Shown piece by piece: positions 31,401 to 40,814 of a stretch of 43,287 nucleotides of DNA. The notes under the pieces are model-generated. The model made no database searches. It had not been told where the DNA came from and worked only from the letters and a program-made list of their open reading frames with translations. A program made the position numbers and the translations under genes. The stretch is taken from contig JACVTC010000335.1 of assembly GCA_016946835.1 (NCBI GenBank), forward strand, positions 1 to 43,287, written 5' to 3'. The DNA is from Neocallimastix lanati (nom. inval.) (lineage: Eukaryota > Neocallimastigomycota > Neocallimastigomycetes > Neocallimastigales > Neocallimastigaceae). Positions within the stretch are counted from its first letter, which is position 1, and every line of letters starts with the position of its first letter.

Positions 31401-32436
31401 CATCATTCAGCGTTGCTAAACGTATTCGTCCTGCACTAACTCCTATAGGTTCATACTGATAAGGTAATTTATCTAAAAATTGCTTTGTGATAATACTTAA
31501 GTTGCTACATGAATCTATTAAAGCCTTACCACGAACTCCATCTACTATTACATCAACCATAGCAATATCATCTTCTTGTGGTTCATGATGTTTACTTTTA
31601 TATGTATGATCTATATTGTTCGTTATTATTGTAGTAGCACACATATTATCCACTGCACCTGAAATTTTAGTATTATTCTTTTCTAATTTAAGTCCTTGTG
31701 ATACTTGAGACCGTATCTTTGGAGCAACGTCCAATAATTGTCCAAATGTAATATTGCAATTACTGGAGTTTAAATCTTTGATCACGTCATAACTATCACA
31801 ATCAGTTTGCATTTGTATTCTTTTTGGAATTCTAGTTGGCATAATTTCAGTTGACTTTTCTGATGATTTTTCTTGAATTAATTTATTTAAAGTTTGTTTA
31901 GAATTATTTCCTTCCTGAGAAGTTTCTTCATTAATAATATTAACAATACTATTTTTATTATTTTCCACAGAAGTACTAGTACTAGCTCTTTCCTTATCTC
32001 TTAGCTCTTTCTCAATCCTCTTTTCTTTCTCTATTCTGGGTTGAGCCATAATCGAAGGATGTAATTGAGTTGTTGGCTTTTTGACTGGTCGCGATGTTCC
32101 CCTTAATTGATTTTCTTTTTGTTTTCGTAAACCTGGAGTAACTATTGGCTTAGGATCATCTCTTAGACTACGGTGAACCCTCTTTCCTCTTTGGTCACTA
32201 GTCTCTTCATCTTTAGGATTTGCCTTTCTCTTTATAACGTTTACTAAGTAATCCAATTCTTTGGAACCATCCGACTCATCATCAAAATCTTCGTAATAAT
32301 CCGTAGTAGTACCTTCTTGGAAATCAGCAATTTCTTCATAATCATCATCTTCTTTTAAGTCAACTGTTTTGGGACGATGGCAGACTGAAGCAATTTTTTT
32401 GACGATGGGAGTGCTTCTACTCCCTTTTAGTGGTTT
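28438..32436 (-). CDS. pol: Element D Pol, intact
   Basis: The -1 frame is open from the slippery site, overlapping the end of gag, for about 1330 codons with no break. The first in-frame stretch is acidic, then basic, with LHPSIMAQP. The protease has ALIDSCSN (31507-31515, Cys for Gly). The reverse transcriptase has WRLCIDYRKVN, STLDLYSGYHQ, VMPFGLTGAPATFQ and FIDD (30451-30462); RNase H has RTDASYDG, DLEGAAL, TDHRPL and VADALSR. Integrase has its zinc finger (GHEGYYKTYQR, CEKCQ), the D,D,E core (LGLDIIGPL, TTDNGTQF, NGLVENRNKE) and a GPF/Y module (FVGPMKVVKKQFNTVTL). There is no chromodomain. It serves as the intact reference for the broken A pol. Confidence 0.93.
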   Translation of the reverse strand, partial: KPLKGSRSTPIVKKIASVCHRPKTVDLKEDDDYEEIADFQEGTTTDYYEDFDDESDGSKELDYLVNVIKRKANPKDEETSDQRGKRVHRSLRDDPKPIVTPGLRKQKENQLRGTSRPVKKPTTQLHPSIMAQPRIEKEKRIEKELRDKERASTSTSVENNKNSIVNIINEETSQEGNNSKQTLNKLIQEKSSEKSTEIMPTRIPKRIQMQTDCDSYDVIKDLNSSNCNITFGQLLDVAPKIRSQVSQGLKLEKNNTKISGAVDNMCATTIITNNIDHTYKSKHHEPQEDDIAMVDVIVDGVRGKALIDSCSNLSIITKQFLDKLPYQYEPIGVSAGRIRLATLNDDYSEDVLIKVPVKINELELLVTCRIIDKEDPFYDILINLKTQIDNQLFIHPIRYSLCRFNDQGLIEEIAPINNEYDDEEKLLCVIKALNHQEAKQQLKTFEGLPPIKYIYDTVFQSTINSNYREAIIKLLEEYIDIIATSSEELTPSDLSPHKIILKEEVKPIKQKFYRLSKLKTDILKEELTKLIYKRLIEPSCSEWSSPVVLVPKKNGKWRLCIDYRKVNEATKKDSYSLPNIDEIFDSLDGAKIFSTLDLYSGYHQILMDDDSVEITTFTTKFGNYQFKVMPFGLTGAPATFQREMNRILFPLIGKCVYNFIDDILIYSKTEEEHLEHLKQVLEIFKEHKLKINIEKCSFMQTEVEVLGHKVSSEGLSPLENKVEAIKEWKAPSNIHELRSFLGAIGYYRNFIKDFAKVTAPLCTLLRKGVKFEWKKEQEESFKILKERLINAPILRFPRFDREFIIRTDASYDGIGGVLLQKDDETGKEHPVHYISRSLSKSEKNYGITDLEGAALIYCINKLKSYIMGNPKQTIVYTDHRPLIGLLKSKEPQNSRHTRWCLTVSMLGIDLRYETGKNNVVADALSRMKNEKEKVVLTTQIIKEQDENLLSRTIKEFIEEKFTTIDGVDYFVDGNNYRKLVTDTKEKLQLIFQAHSIGHEGYYKTYQRLKKSYYWNNMVNDIKRIISKCEKCQLNKSQPYPEPTEDKPTEVEGPFTHLGLDIIGPLSKTRNNNQYIIVVVDYFTKWVEAEPTENVTSQDVIKFLINVFARHGVPQIITTDNGTQFTSDMTKIFLDLYDVYVKFITPYHPESNGLVENRNKEIGKLLRLLGQQHKEWDEILPSALWALRTTKNSITNHSSFELVYGREDQQPFDIAARPTKGINKSSDEILLEKFVSHYQWVMEAASNIKNASKYWATRREEKTSMNQAKRIKPGDLVLVRNFNRTKLEPYFVGPMKVVKKQFNTVTLADPATNIQMNRNVHLKNIVKFNSAST

Positions 32437-33344
32437 AAATAATTTTCATAAAACTTCTTGCGGTTATTTTCCAATATAGAATTTAATTTAGGACAGTTTC
32501 GTTTGGTATGTCCTTCATTGCTACAAAACCAGCAAGTACTAATTTTCATTTCTTTCATCTTGTTAGTGAGATTTTCTATAGATACATTTTTGTGGGTTTT
32601 TGGTTTGTTAAAATCATTTGAAATGTTCTTATTAAAATTACTTTTAGAGTTAAGGAGATTGTAACGAGTCTTATCATAATATTCAGTACTATTTTTAATA
32701 GATAAACGATCAACTTTTTCAGCTATAGCGAATGCTTTGGTAATAGAAATATGGTCTTTAAGCATAACCTTTCTCCATGCGTCAGGATTATTGGTTAAGG
32801 AATCTGCATAATCTAAAACACTAATTTTTCTTCTTCTCTTTTTATCCAATTTATGGTACAAAGATCTATAACGGACATTAAAATCTTTAACTTTCTCGTT
32901 CTTCTTTATTTTCATGGAACGCAATTCTCGTAACAAGTTGGTTTGATCTTCTTTAAGTCCATAGAAAGTCTTCAGATGATTTATGATTTCATCAAGGCTT
33001 GGGTAGGTGGTAGTAGATTCACTTTCTTCATCATCTTCTCCTTCATTATCGCTATCGAAATCAGAATCTTCATCTTCAGTAAGGTCATTTCCATCTTCTA
33101 GTTCTTGGATAATTTCTCTTGGTTCTCCAGAAGCCGTTAATATACAAGCAGTAAAAATAGTTTCAGGATCCTTGATATGTTGGTATTTTATCCATGCCTT
33201 TAACTCATTTGCCCAGGAGTTGATGTCAAGGTTTTGTTTAGTAAGCTTTTCAAAATCTTTTAATTCTTTCTTTAATTCTCTGAAGCTAAGCTTACTTTCT
33301 GGAGTACTCTCTGTTGGAGTACTGGAAGTACTGGATGTTCTCAT
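32427..33344 (-). CDS. gag: Element D Gag
   Basis: This is a 305-residue Gag starting at ATG (MRTSSTSSTP). After a Ser/Thr/Pro-rich start it aligns with A Gag throughout (FRELKKELKDFEKL, IFTACILTASGEPREII, FYGLKEDQTNLLRELRS, VKDFNVRYRSLYHKLDKKRRRKIS). It has an acidic stretch at about 85-115 and one CCHC knuckle C-W-F-C-X4-H-X4-C near the end. Intact frames suggest that it can make particles. Confidence 0.92.
   Translation of the reverse strand: MRTSSTSSTPTESTPESKLSFRELKKELKDFEKLTKQNLDINSWANELKAWIKYQHIKDPETIFTACILTASGEPREIIQELEDGNDLTEDEDSDFDSDNEGEDDEESESTTTYPSLDEIINHLKTFYGLKEDQTNLLRELRSMKIKKNEKVKDFNVRYRSLYHKLDKKRRRKISVLDYADSLTNNPDAWRKVMLKDHISITKAFAIAEKVDRLSIKNSTEYYDKTRYNLLNSKSNFNKNISNDFNKPKTHKNVSIENLTNKMKEMKISTCWFCSNEGHTKRNCPKLNSILENNRKKFYENYLNH
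32433..32439 (-). promoter_or_regulatory. -1 frameshift slippery site, element D gag/pol
   Basis: T TTA AAC lies in the gag frame, followed by CAC and the TAA stop. The pol frame is open from 32436 without a stop. Confidence 0.85.
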
Positions 33345-33508
33345 AAAATAAAATTTATTGTATCTATAGAATGCTAAACCTCGTAATGTATAAATTGTTA
33401 TAAAAAAATAAAAATAAAAAAAAAATTAAAAAAATAAATCTTTTAACTAATAAAATTATTAATTATTTATTATTATTAATCACTTATTAAATTATAATAA
33501 TCGTGCAA

Positions 33509-33660
33509 TCTGATAGTACACACTGTCTGACGTGCAGCTTACCTCTTGAAAGGTGTCATGCCACGCGTGTGCCACGGTTACTATTTTCAATATAAAAAAT
33601 AGCAGTCCAGAGCCTACTAGCCCAATTACTATGTAGGATAAACTTAACCCGGAAATCTAT
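33509..33660 (-). ncRNA. Conserved structured leader module of element D
   Basis: This is the counterpart of 1764-1919 in A. The hairpin reads CTGCTATTTT with AAAATAGTAA on the minus strand, with A-T where A has G-C, and the smaller ACC/GGT hairpin replaces GCC/GGC. The primary sequence of the flanks (GGGCTAGTAGGCTCTGG, GCTGCACGTCAGACAG) is nearly unchanged. Confidence 0.6.
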
Positions 33661-33828
33661 GCACGAATATTAGTTTAATTTAATATTAATTAATATTTTT
33701 AACAATTAATAATAATTAGTTAAAAATATAAAAATTGTTTTCTTTTTTAAAAAAATATTTGTTTTATTAGAAAAATTATTTATTAATATTATAATTTTAT
33801 CCCCAATGTATTAATTTATTATTATATT

Positions 33829-33845
33829 CCCCGATATCTCCACCA
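33829..33845 (-). other. Primer binding site of element D
   Basis: On the minus strand TGGTGGAGATATCGGGG lies 8 nt after the 5' LTR, the same block as in A. The primer is an unidentified tRNA whose 3' end would read CCCCGATATCTCCA plus CCA. Confidence 0.7.
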
Positions 33846-33853
33846 ATTTTTCA

Positions 33854-34640
33854 TGGTATGGTTCATATAATTTTAGGAATATAATAATAATTAACACAAA
33901 TAATAAAATTACAATAAAAAAAAATAATTTGTTTTAAAATCAATATTTATTTATTTAAATTTATAAAAGAAAAATAATAATATAATTATTTATTTAATAA
34001 AAAGAAAGTTATTGATTATATTTTATTTCACTAAAATTACATGTATTTATATTTTTTTATCAAATTAAAATTTGTAAAGCCTAACTATTTCTTAATAAAC
34101 TAATTACTAATTATTTTAATAAATAAAACATTTAAATTGAAATTGAATTATTATTTTAGTTAATAATATTATTGTTATAAATAGTAGTTATATATTATTG
34201 AATTATTAATTATTTAATAATAGTTTAATACTAATATATATAAAATAAAAATAAAGAGATTATACAGAATATTTTATTGTGGTTTAGTTAAATTTAGTAA
34301 TTAAAAATAAATTTAAATTGATAACGAAAATTTTAATAACTAATTAAATAGATTTGATTATTTTCAATATAACATAATACAAAAGAAATATAATATTAAT
34401 ATATTAAGTGGGCAAGGACAATATTCTTGGCTAAAGATTTTTAATACATTATAATGGAATCGGATCGATAATTCAAAAAGGAATTATAAGTTAATTAGTG
34501 ATTTATTAACTTAAGATTGCTATTTAGTAATATTTGAAGAATATTGGAAAGTTCCAATTATATAGAATAGAATAATCTATAAGGTTAGAATAATTTATAT
34601 TATTCTAGCACAATTAGTATTATTTGTTCATTCTGTATTA
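33854..34640 (-). repeat. Element D 5' LTR
   Basis: 787 bp, matching the 3' copy. TATAAATA on the minus strand lies at 34044-34051. Confidence 0.95.
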
Positions 34641-34645
34641 AAAAA

Positions 34646-35424
34646 TGACAAACGATTCTATTATCTTAATTTGAAGTTATTACTTCAAAAGTGATAATAG
34701 ATGTATCAAGTTTGAATTAATATAAATTTAATATAAATGAATTTATGTTATTATTATTAATAATTAAGTTATTATTATTCTAGCTTAACACTGAATTGTT
34801 ATTAATTTTTCAAAATTATACATTTCTTTTGTGTTTAGAATTAATTTTTATTATTATATTTATTAATTTTTATTATTATATTTATTAATTTTTTTATTAT
34901 TATTTATTAATTTTTATTATTATTTATTAATTTTTATTATTATTTATTATTATAATATTTGGTTATTATTTTTTTTATTACATTTCTAATAACAACGAGA
35001 AATTAATTTTATAAAATATTTACAAGTATTTATATTTTTACAATAATTTAAAGTATTTACAATTTTTAATAATAAAATAATTAAGAATAATTATATTTAT
35101 AAAAATAAACAATAAAATAAACAAATAAACAATTAATACAAGAATTATTATAAACAAAGAATTCAAAATAATAAAAAAAAGAGAAAATTGTTTACAAACT
35201 ATTTACTTTTAATTAAAAAGAGAAATTAATTAACATTAATATTTCATTATTTTAAAAATTAAAATAGAATTAAAGTATAATTTCGAGTTTTAGAATTTAA
35301 TTAAAATAAATTTTTTTATTATGATTTTAATTTCAAATTTTAATTTATTAATTTGTTGTTGAATAGGTTAGATATTATTCAAGCTTTCTAATAATTTTAT
35401 GCTTAAGAATTCCAATCTGTATCA
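34646..35424 (-). repeat. Element F 3' LTR
   Basis: 779 bp, matching 40835-41613. Confidence 0.95.
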
Positions 35425-35464
35425 ATTCGTCGGCCCTTAAGAGATGACTTCGTCCCTTGAAGTC
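35425..35464 (-). other. Polypurine tract and hairpin at 3' end of element F
   Basis: On the minus strand GACTTCAAGGGACGAAGTC (35446-35464) forms a hairpin inside the last codons of pol. TTAAGGGCCGACGAAT then precedes the 3' LTR. Confidence 0.65.
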
Positions 35465-38400
35465 AAAGAATTTTCTTGAAGTACATATGGAAAAACATTT
35501 TTAATATGAACATTTCTATTTAAGAGTTTTCCAGTAGTTGGATCTTCTAATACTAAGGTATTGAATTTTTGTTTATTAACAACTTTAAAAGGTCCGTAAA
35601 AGTAAGGATTTAATTTACTTCTTCCTATAAGTCTTATCATTACGTAATCTCCTGGTTTATATTTCTTCTTTAGTGCATTTTGAAATCCAATACGGTGTTC
35701 CCAATATTTATTTGCATATTCTGAATATTCAGTAGCCTGTTTTACCCAATTTTGATGTCTTAAGAAACGTCGAAATATATATTCTTCTTCTGATTCATTT
35801 GGATCTTTATAAATATCGGGGAACATGACTTCTAATGGCCAAGTGTCGTGTCTGCCATAAAGTAATTCGAAACTACTAAATTTTGTTTTTGAATTTTTAG
35901 TAGTTCTTAAGGCCCATAAAGCCGATGGAAGATATTCATCCCATTCAGACTCATTTTCTACTAATAATCTTAATAACTTCCCTATTTCTCTGTTTCGATT
36001 CTCAATCATTCCATTCGATTCAGGATGATGCGGGGAAACGTAATGAACCCATGAACCATAAAGGTCAATCATCATCTTTGTTACTTCAGAGATAAAGGAA
36101 CTACCATTGTCGGTAATTATTATTTCAGGTGGTCCATGTCTTGTAAATATTTCAACAAGAAATTTTATTACTTCTTCGGATTTCATGTTCGGGATTGCTT
36201 TAGCTTCAACCCACTTGGTAAAATAATCGACTAAGGTTATTATATAATTGTTACCATTTTTAGTAGTTGGTAACGGTCCTATTATATCGAGTCCTACTCT
36301 AGTAAATGGTTGTTCAACAGGGGTAGCATTATCTCCAGAACTTTTTGGAAATGGTTTAGGCCTGCATGTTTGACATTTGTGACAACTTTTTATCCACATT
36401 CTTACATCATTCCAAATGCCAGGCCAATAGTAAGATTGCATAATTCTATTAGTAGTTTTCTCTGCTCCTTCATGTCCTACTAAATGGGCACGATTAATAA
36501 TATCCTTTTTGTCTTCATCTTTATAGATGACTTTTAAATAAAGATCATCTTTTTTATAATATAGAGTATTATCAACAACTTGATAATTCTTAGTGAAGTA
36601 TTTTATTATACCTTCTGGTAGATCCAAATCCCTTGGATTAAAGTCGGCTAATATTGCATTAGCGCATTGAATAATTCCTTTTGAATTTTTAGAAGGTAAT
36701 CTTGATAACGCATCAGCGAATACATTTTTCTTTCCTTTCTCGTAAATAAGTTCAATCTTATATTTGTTAAATTCTTCTATCCATCTTGCATGACGATTAG
36801 AAGTAGGAATGCTTTTTTTGAAAAACCCAAGTAATGGTTTATGATCCGTAATAAATTTTGTTAAATTTTTATTGCTTAATATATATTGACTAAAATATTT
36901 TAAACTAAATATAACAGCTAATCCTTCTAAGTCCGTTACGGAGTAATTCTTTTCAGATGTAGAGAGTGTTCTACTTACGCAACAGATAGGATGTTCAAGA
37001 CTATCCTCTTCCTTCTGTAAAAGAACACCACCAATACCTTTAAGAGAAGCATCAGTACGAATGATGAATTCCTTTTTAAAATCTGGGTAACTTAATATTG
37101 GATCATTAAGTAAACATTCTTTAATATTTTCGAAAGCTTCTTCGCATTCATTTGACCATATATATTTTGAATTCTTTTTTAATAACTTAAAAAGAGGGTC
37201 AGCAATAATTGAGAAATTTTGAATAAATTTTCTATAATAACTAGCTAAACCTAAAAAAGAACGAAGTTCACTTACATCTTTAGGATTGTCCCACAAAGCA
37301 ATACTTTGTACTTTTGATGGAATTGTTTTTAATCCTTTTGATGTTAGAACATGACCTAATACTTCAACACTTTCTTGAAAGAATTTACATTTTTGTAAGT
37401 TAAGAGAAAGATTGTATTTAGAAAATATTTCAAAAGCTAACTTTAAATGTTTAAGATGTTCATCAAGAGTTCTTGAATAAATTACAATATCATCTAAGTA
37501 AACAAATAAACATTTACCGATTAAAGGAAGTAATATTCTATTCATCTCCCGTTGGAAGGTAGCGGGAGCATTGGTAAGGCCAAATGGCATTACTTTAAAA
37601 TTGTAATTGCCGAATTTTGTGGTAAATGCTGTTTTCTCTATATCTTCTGGATTCATTGGAATTTGATGATATCCAGAATATAAGTCTAATGCGGAGAATA
37701 CCGTCGCACCATTTACTGAATAAATTAGTTCATCTATAAATGGTAGTGCGTAAGAATCTTTTATAGTAATTTCATTTAATTTGCGATAATCAATACACAT
37801 TCTCCATTTCCCATTTTTCTTTTGAACTAATAGAACAGGAAAAGACCATGGAGAATGTGAAGGAACTATAAGTCCTTTTTCTAATAGTTTAATTATTTCC
37901 GATTTAAGAATATCTGCATGCTCTTTTGATAATTTGTATGGTTTTAATTTTATAGGTTTATTACTAATTGTCACAATTGAATGTGGTTCTAAATTAGCTG
38001 TACTTAATTGTGACATTGAAGTTGCCATACAGTTTTTATACTTCTCAATTAAATTTTTAAATTCTGTCTTAAATTTTTCCGGGACAGATTCAATAATTTT
38101 ATTTAATGTATCGATGAACTCTTGTTGTTCATCTTTTTCTATAATAATGGAATTAACAAGAGGTATTTCTGATTTACTATTAATTATATAAGTTACTTGT
38201 TTAATTCCTTTCTTAATTTTCTGGTAGACAGCATCATCATCTGGATCTATATACAAACGATACTTTTTCTGAATTCCTCTACCAAATATAATTTCAAAAT
38301 ATGGATTCGTATAATTAATTACATAGAATTTTTCTGTAATAGTTAATCTATTATTTACGTTTATTTTTAATTCAATGTAACTATTTGTAGTTACTTTAGT

Positions 38401-39204
38401 ACCATCCACAATGGTAATATCTTCTAAATTTTCACATTGTTTAATTACTTTATGTTTTAGTTTGCCTAGACAATTATTTGTTATAACATTAACGTTTGCA
38501 CCGGTATCGTATAAGATTTTAAATGTCTTATTATCTATTTCACCACAAATAATAGGAAGACTTGTATTAGTTAAGGAACAAAGAATTTTCTCAACTCTTG
38601 GTTTACAACCTTGTTCAAGTTCTTTTCTAATGGACGGACTTGCAGATAATAATTGAGATAAACTAATTTTTGGAAAAAGGTTATTAGCTTCTTCAGTTAT
38701 ACTAAACTTTTCATTTTCATTTAACATTTGGATATTGGTCATTTTTCTTTTCTTAATAGTTTTTGGTTTTTCTGATTCTTTTTCATTATTACTTTCAATA
38801 TATGAGGCTCCATTAATCTCATTTTCATTGCTATTTTCTTCTTCATTAACTTCCATCACTATATCATCACTAGTATTTGGTTCATTTTCTTCAGAATTGC
38901 TAAGCTTTCTTCTTCTAGCATCTTTAATTACTTTCTTTTGTTGTTTTACTAATTTTGTTTTGGGTTCACTTAATAATGAAGGCTTTACTATAGATTTGTT
39001 ATTTAATTTTCTTGTCGAAGTTTTTCTCTTTTGTACTGTACCGATAAAGTTTGAAGAATTTCTTTCAATATTACTTTCTTCTTTAGTGAAATTTTCTTTG
39101 TCATTTTCACTTCTTTCGAAATTATTTTCATTTTCATTTTCATTTTCATTTTCATTTGCAATTTTAATTGTCCTGGGAGATTGCGTACTCCCGATTATTA
39201 ATTT
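35437..39204 (-). CDS. pol: Element F Pol, intact
   Basis: The -1 frame is open from the slippery site for about 1255 codons; the first ATG in frame lies near 38856. The N-terminal linker has a run of Asn-Glu dipeptides encoded by (AATGAA)n and basic/acidic stretches. The protease has LYDTGANVNVI, the canonical DTG. The reverse transcriptase has WRMCIDYRKLNE, SALDLYSGYHQ, VMPFGLTNAPATFQ and YLDD; RNase H has RTDASLKG, DLEGLA, TDHKPL and FADALSR. Integrase has its zinc finger (GHEGAEKTTNR, CHKCQTC), the D,D,E core (VGLDIIGPL, ITDNGSSF, NGMIENRNRE) and GPF/Y (YGPFKVVNKQKFNTLVL). There is no chromodomain. Confidence 0.93.
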   Translation of the reverse strand, partial: KLIIGSTQSPRTIKIANENENENENENNFERSENDKENFTKEESNIERNSSNFIGTVQKRKTSTRKLNNKSIVKPSLLSEPKTKLVKQQKKVIKDARRRKLSNSEENEPNTSDDIVMEVNEEENSNENEINGASYIESNNEKESEKPKTIKKRKMTNIQMLNENEKFSITEEANNLFPKISLSQLLSASPSIRKELEQGCKPRVEKILCSLTNTSLPIICGEIDNKTFKILYDTGANVNVITNNCLGKLKHKVIKQCENLEDITIVDGTKVTTNSYIELKINVNNRLTITEKFYVINYTNPYFEIIFGRGIQKKYRLYIDPDDDAVYQKIKKGIKQVTYIINSKSEIPLVNSIIIEKDEQQEFIDTLNKIIESVPEKFKTEFKNLIEKYKNCMATSMSQLSTANLEPHSIVTISNKPIKLKPYKLSKEHADILKSEIIKLLEKGLIVPSHSPWSFPVLLVQKKNGKWRMCIDYRKLNEITIKDSYALPFIDELIYSVNGATVFSALDLYSGYHQIPMNPEDIEKTAFTTKFGNYNFKVMPFGLTNAPATFQREMNRILLPLIGKCLFVYLDDIVIYSRTLDEHLKHLKLAFEIFSKYNLSLNLQKCKFFQESVEVLGHVLTSKGLKTIPSKVQSIALWDNPKDVSELRSFLGLASYYRKFIQNFSIIADPLFKLLKKNSKYIWSNECEEAFENIKECLLNDPILSYPDFKKEFIIRTDASLKGIGGVLLQKEEDSLEHPICCVSRTLSTSEKNYSVTDLEGLAVIFSLKYFSQYILSNKNLTKFITDHKPLLGFFKKSIPTSNRHARWIEEFNKYKIELIYEKGKKNVFADALSRLPSKNSKGIIQCANAILADFNPRDLDLPEGIIKYFTKNYQVVDNTLYYKKDDLYLKVIYKDEDKKDIINRAHLVGHEGAEKTTNRIMQSYYWPGIWNDVRMWIKSCHKCQTCRPKPFPKSSGDNATPVEQPFTRVGLDIIGPLPTTKNGNNYIITLVDYFTKWVEAKAIPNMKSEEVIKFLVEIFTRHGPPEIIITDNGSSFISEVTKMMIDLYGSWVHYVSPHHPESNGMIENRNREIGKLLRLLVENESEWDEYLPSALWALRTTKNSKTKFSSFELLYGRHDTWPLEVMFPDIYKDPNESEEEYIFRRFLRHQNWVKQATEYSEYANKYWEHRIGFQNALKKKYKPGDYVMIRLIGRSKLNPYFYGPFKVVNKQKFNTLVLEDPTTGKLLNRNVHIKNVFPYVLQENSLTSRDEVIS

Positions 39205-40166
39205 AAATGGCTTTCGTCGTTTTCAGGGCAATCATTCATTTTGTGACCAATTCGTTTACATTGTACACAAAAATTTATTTTTAATTGTTCTAATTTTTTT
39301 GTAATGTCATCTAAATCTTCTATTGTTGATTGAGGGTACCTTAAAGTGTTCATTCTATGTTCAATTCCTTTGTTTATTTCTTCTCTTGATTGCATTTTAT
39401 ACCTATTATTTCTTATATTGTTATTATAGTTATCATTATGTTTATTTTTATTATCGTAACGATTATAATTATTATTATTGTTGTTATATTGCTTATTATT
39501 CGATCTGGAATTTGAAGTTGAAAAATAATCATTTCTATAATTATAATTGTTATAATTATTATTATAATTTTTAGATTCATTGAAATCTTTTATTTCTTTC
39601 TTGTTAACTCCGTGTAATTTTTTATATTTATTTTTATTTTCTTCCATTAAAGCAATAATTTTTCCTTTCTTGGATGTTATTTTCATTGCATCCTGAAGTG
39701 AGGTTGGTTCCTCTTCTAATAAGGCTTCATAAATTTTACCCCAATTCTTAAAAGCATTAATATAATATGAAGTGATAACTTGGTCACTAATTTCTAAATT
39801 CACTTGATTACATAGGGTATTGAATCTTACATCAAATTCAGAAATTCTTTCCCCTTTTTTAATAGTGACTGTAGATAATTCCAATAATCTGGCATTTTTA
39901 GAGGTAGAGACTCTGAAATCTCCTCTTAATTTATTTATTATAGTTTTGTAACTATCTGGTGCTTCTTTGTTTAATGAATTGAATACAATGGTTCTCGCTA
40001 TATCTGTAGTTAAGGAGATTAAGTATTCAATTTTATCTTCTTCTTCTTCTATTTTATTAGCTTTACACCAGCGTTCATACGAAAAATGCCATTCCTCAAA
40101 GGAAACCTTATCCTTCCCTAATATAGGTAACCTATTAAAGGTTATTGCCTTGGTTGAATTTTCCAT
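39198..40166 (-). CDS. gag: Element F Gag
   Basis: This is a 322-residue Gag starting at ATG (MENSTKAITFNRL). The capsid-like part (residues 1-165) has FEEWHFSYERWCKANKI, YKTIINKLRGDF, ISEFDVRFNTLCNQV and ITSYYINAFKNWGKIYEALL. An Asn/Tyr-rich basic stretch follows at about 200-255. The CCHC knuckle C-V-Q-C-X4-H-X4-C lies near the C-terminus, and the protein ends ESHLN at the slippery site. It is more distant from A and D than they are from each other. Confidence 0.9.
   Translation of the reverse strand: MENSTKAITFNRLPILGKDKVSFEEWHFSYERWCKANKIEEEEDKIEYLISLTTDIARTIVFNSLNKEAPDSYKTIINKLRGDFRVSTSKNARLLELSTVTIKKGERISEFDVRFNTLCNQVNLEISDQVITSYYINAFKNWGKIYEALLEEEPTSLQDAMKITSKKGKIIALMEENKNKYKKLHGVNKKEIKDFNESKNYNNNYNNYNYRNDYFSTSNSRSNNKQYNNNNNNYNRYDNKNKHNDNYNNNIRNNRYKMQSREEINKGIEHRMNTLRYPQSTIEDLDDITKKLEQLKINFCVQCKRIGHKMNDCPENDESHLN
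39201..39207 (-). promoter_or_regulatory. -1 frameshift slippery site, element F gag/pol
   Basis: T TTA AAT lies directly before the TAA stop of gag, and the -1 frame is open from 39204 into pol. TTTAAAT is a permitted X XXY YYZ heptamer. Confidence 0.8.
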
Positions 40167-40288
40167 TATTATTATTTTATTTATAAATTTTAAAAAGAAA
40201 CCTTACAATTTATATTTTCGCTTATCTTAATTTATGAATTTATGAATTATTTTACTTATTTCTTTTTTATTTATTCTTGCAAAAAGAA

Positions 40289-40347
<59 letters not shown>

Positions 40348-40395
40348 ATTCTTTCGACTGTAGATAGTAGTATTTGTATACAATTTTATTTTAAT

Positions 40396-40715
40396 TAACA
40401 CCTTTGCCTCACAACCATAAAAAAAACCGGCGGTGTTAATATAACAAAAAGGGAACAAGTAAACCCTTAAAAGAAAATTTTAAAACTATATATTTAATCT
40501 TAGACCTTCGGTGATCTAAGCGCATTAACCGTTGTTAACTCGTTTACTGCAACCTCACTCTGTTGAAGAGATATGGGATTAGATTACGTCTTTTATAGTA
40601 ATCCTTTACGCAGTCTCTAACCAAATAGATTCGTCTAAACGAGTTGCAAATGAGCTTATTGAATACACTCAAAAACAACGTATAACCGAGTATTCTAACA
40701 CTCGTCCTAATAATT
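40396..40715 (-). ncRNA. Structured leader of element F
   Basis: A GC-richer leader segment with perfect 10-bp pairing AACTCGTTTA/TAAACGAGTT (minus strand 40645-40636 with 40546-40537) encloses 89 nt. Inside are GATTAC/GTAATC and CTC-TTCAACA-GAG hairpins. Outside are CTTAGATC/GGTCTAAG and AACACC/GGTGTT hairpins. The loop TTCAACAG also occurs in a short hairpin of the A leader. Two long T-runs (plus strand) lie on either side, near 40291-40343 and 40718-40754. Confidence 0.45.
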
Positions 40716-40757
<42 letters not shown>

Positions 40758-40814
40758 CTACTTAAATCTACTTGAATAATTAAAATAGATATAACTTACT
40801 CGTATAGGAGTTAT

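Larger units (their letters stand above)
27628..34640 (-). mobile_element. Element D: Ty3/gypsy-type LTR retrotransposon, intact
   Basis: Element D is 7.0 kb, with 787-bp LTRs that look identical, flanked by AAAAA on both sides (27623-27627, 34641-34645). Gag, slippery site and pol are all open. It is the same lineage as A (shared primer site, leader module, gag, pol, DSC protease and FIDD polymerase motifs) but has a leader of only about 0.5 kb. The LTR begins TAATACAG rather than TG on the coding strand. Confidence 0.95.

Noticed and set aside
33007-33351. Plus-strand Ser-rich ORF opposite D gag
   Set aside because: It is the antisense shadow of the acidic and Ser/Thr-rich stretches of D Gag.
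38735-39304. 189-codon plus-strand ORF opposite the F gag-pol junction
   Set aside because: It is Phe/Leu/Ser-rich antisense of Glu/Lys/Asn codons with no domain.
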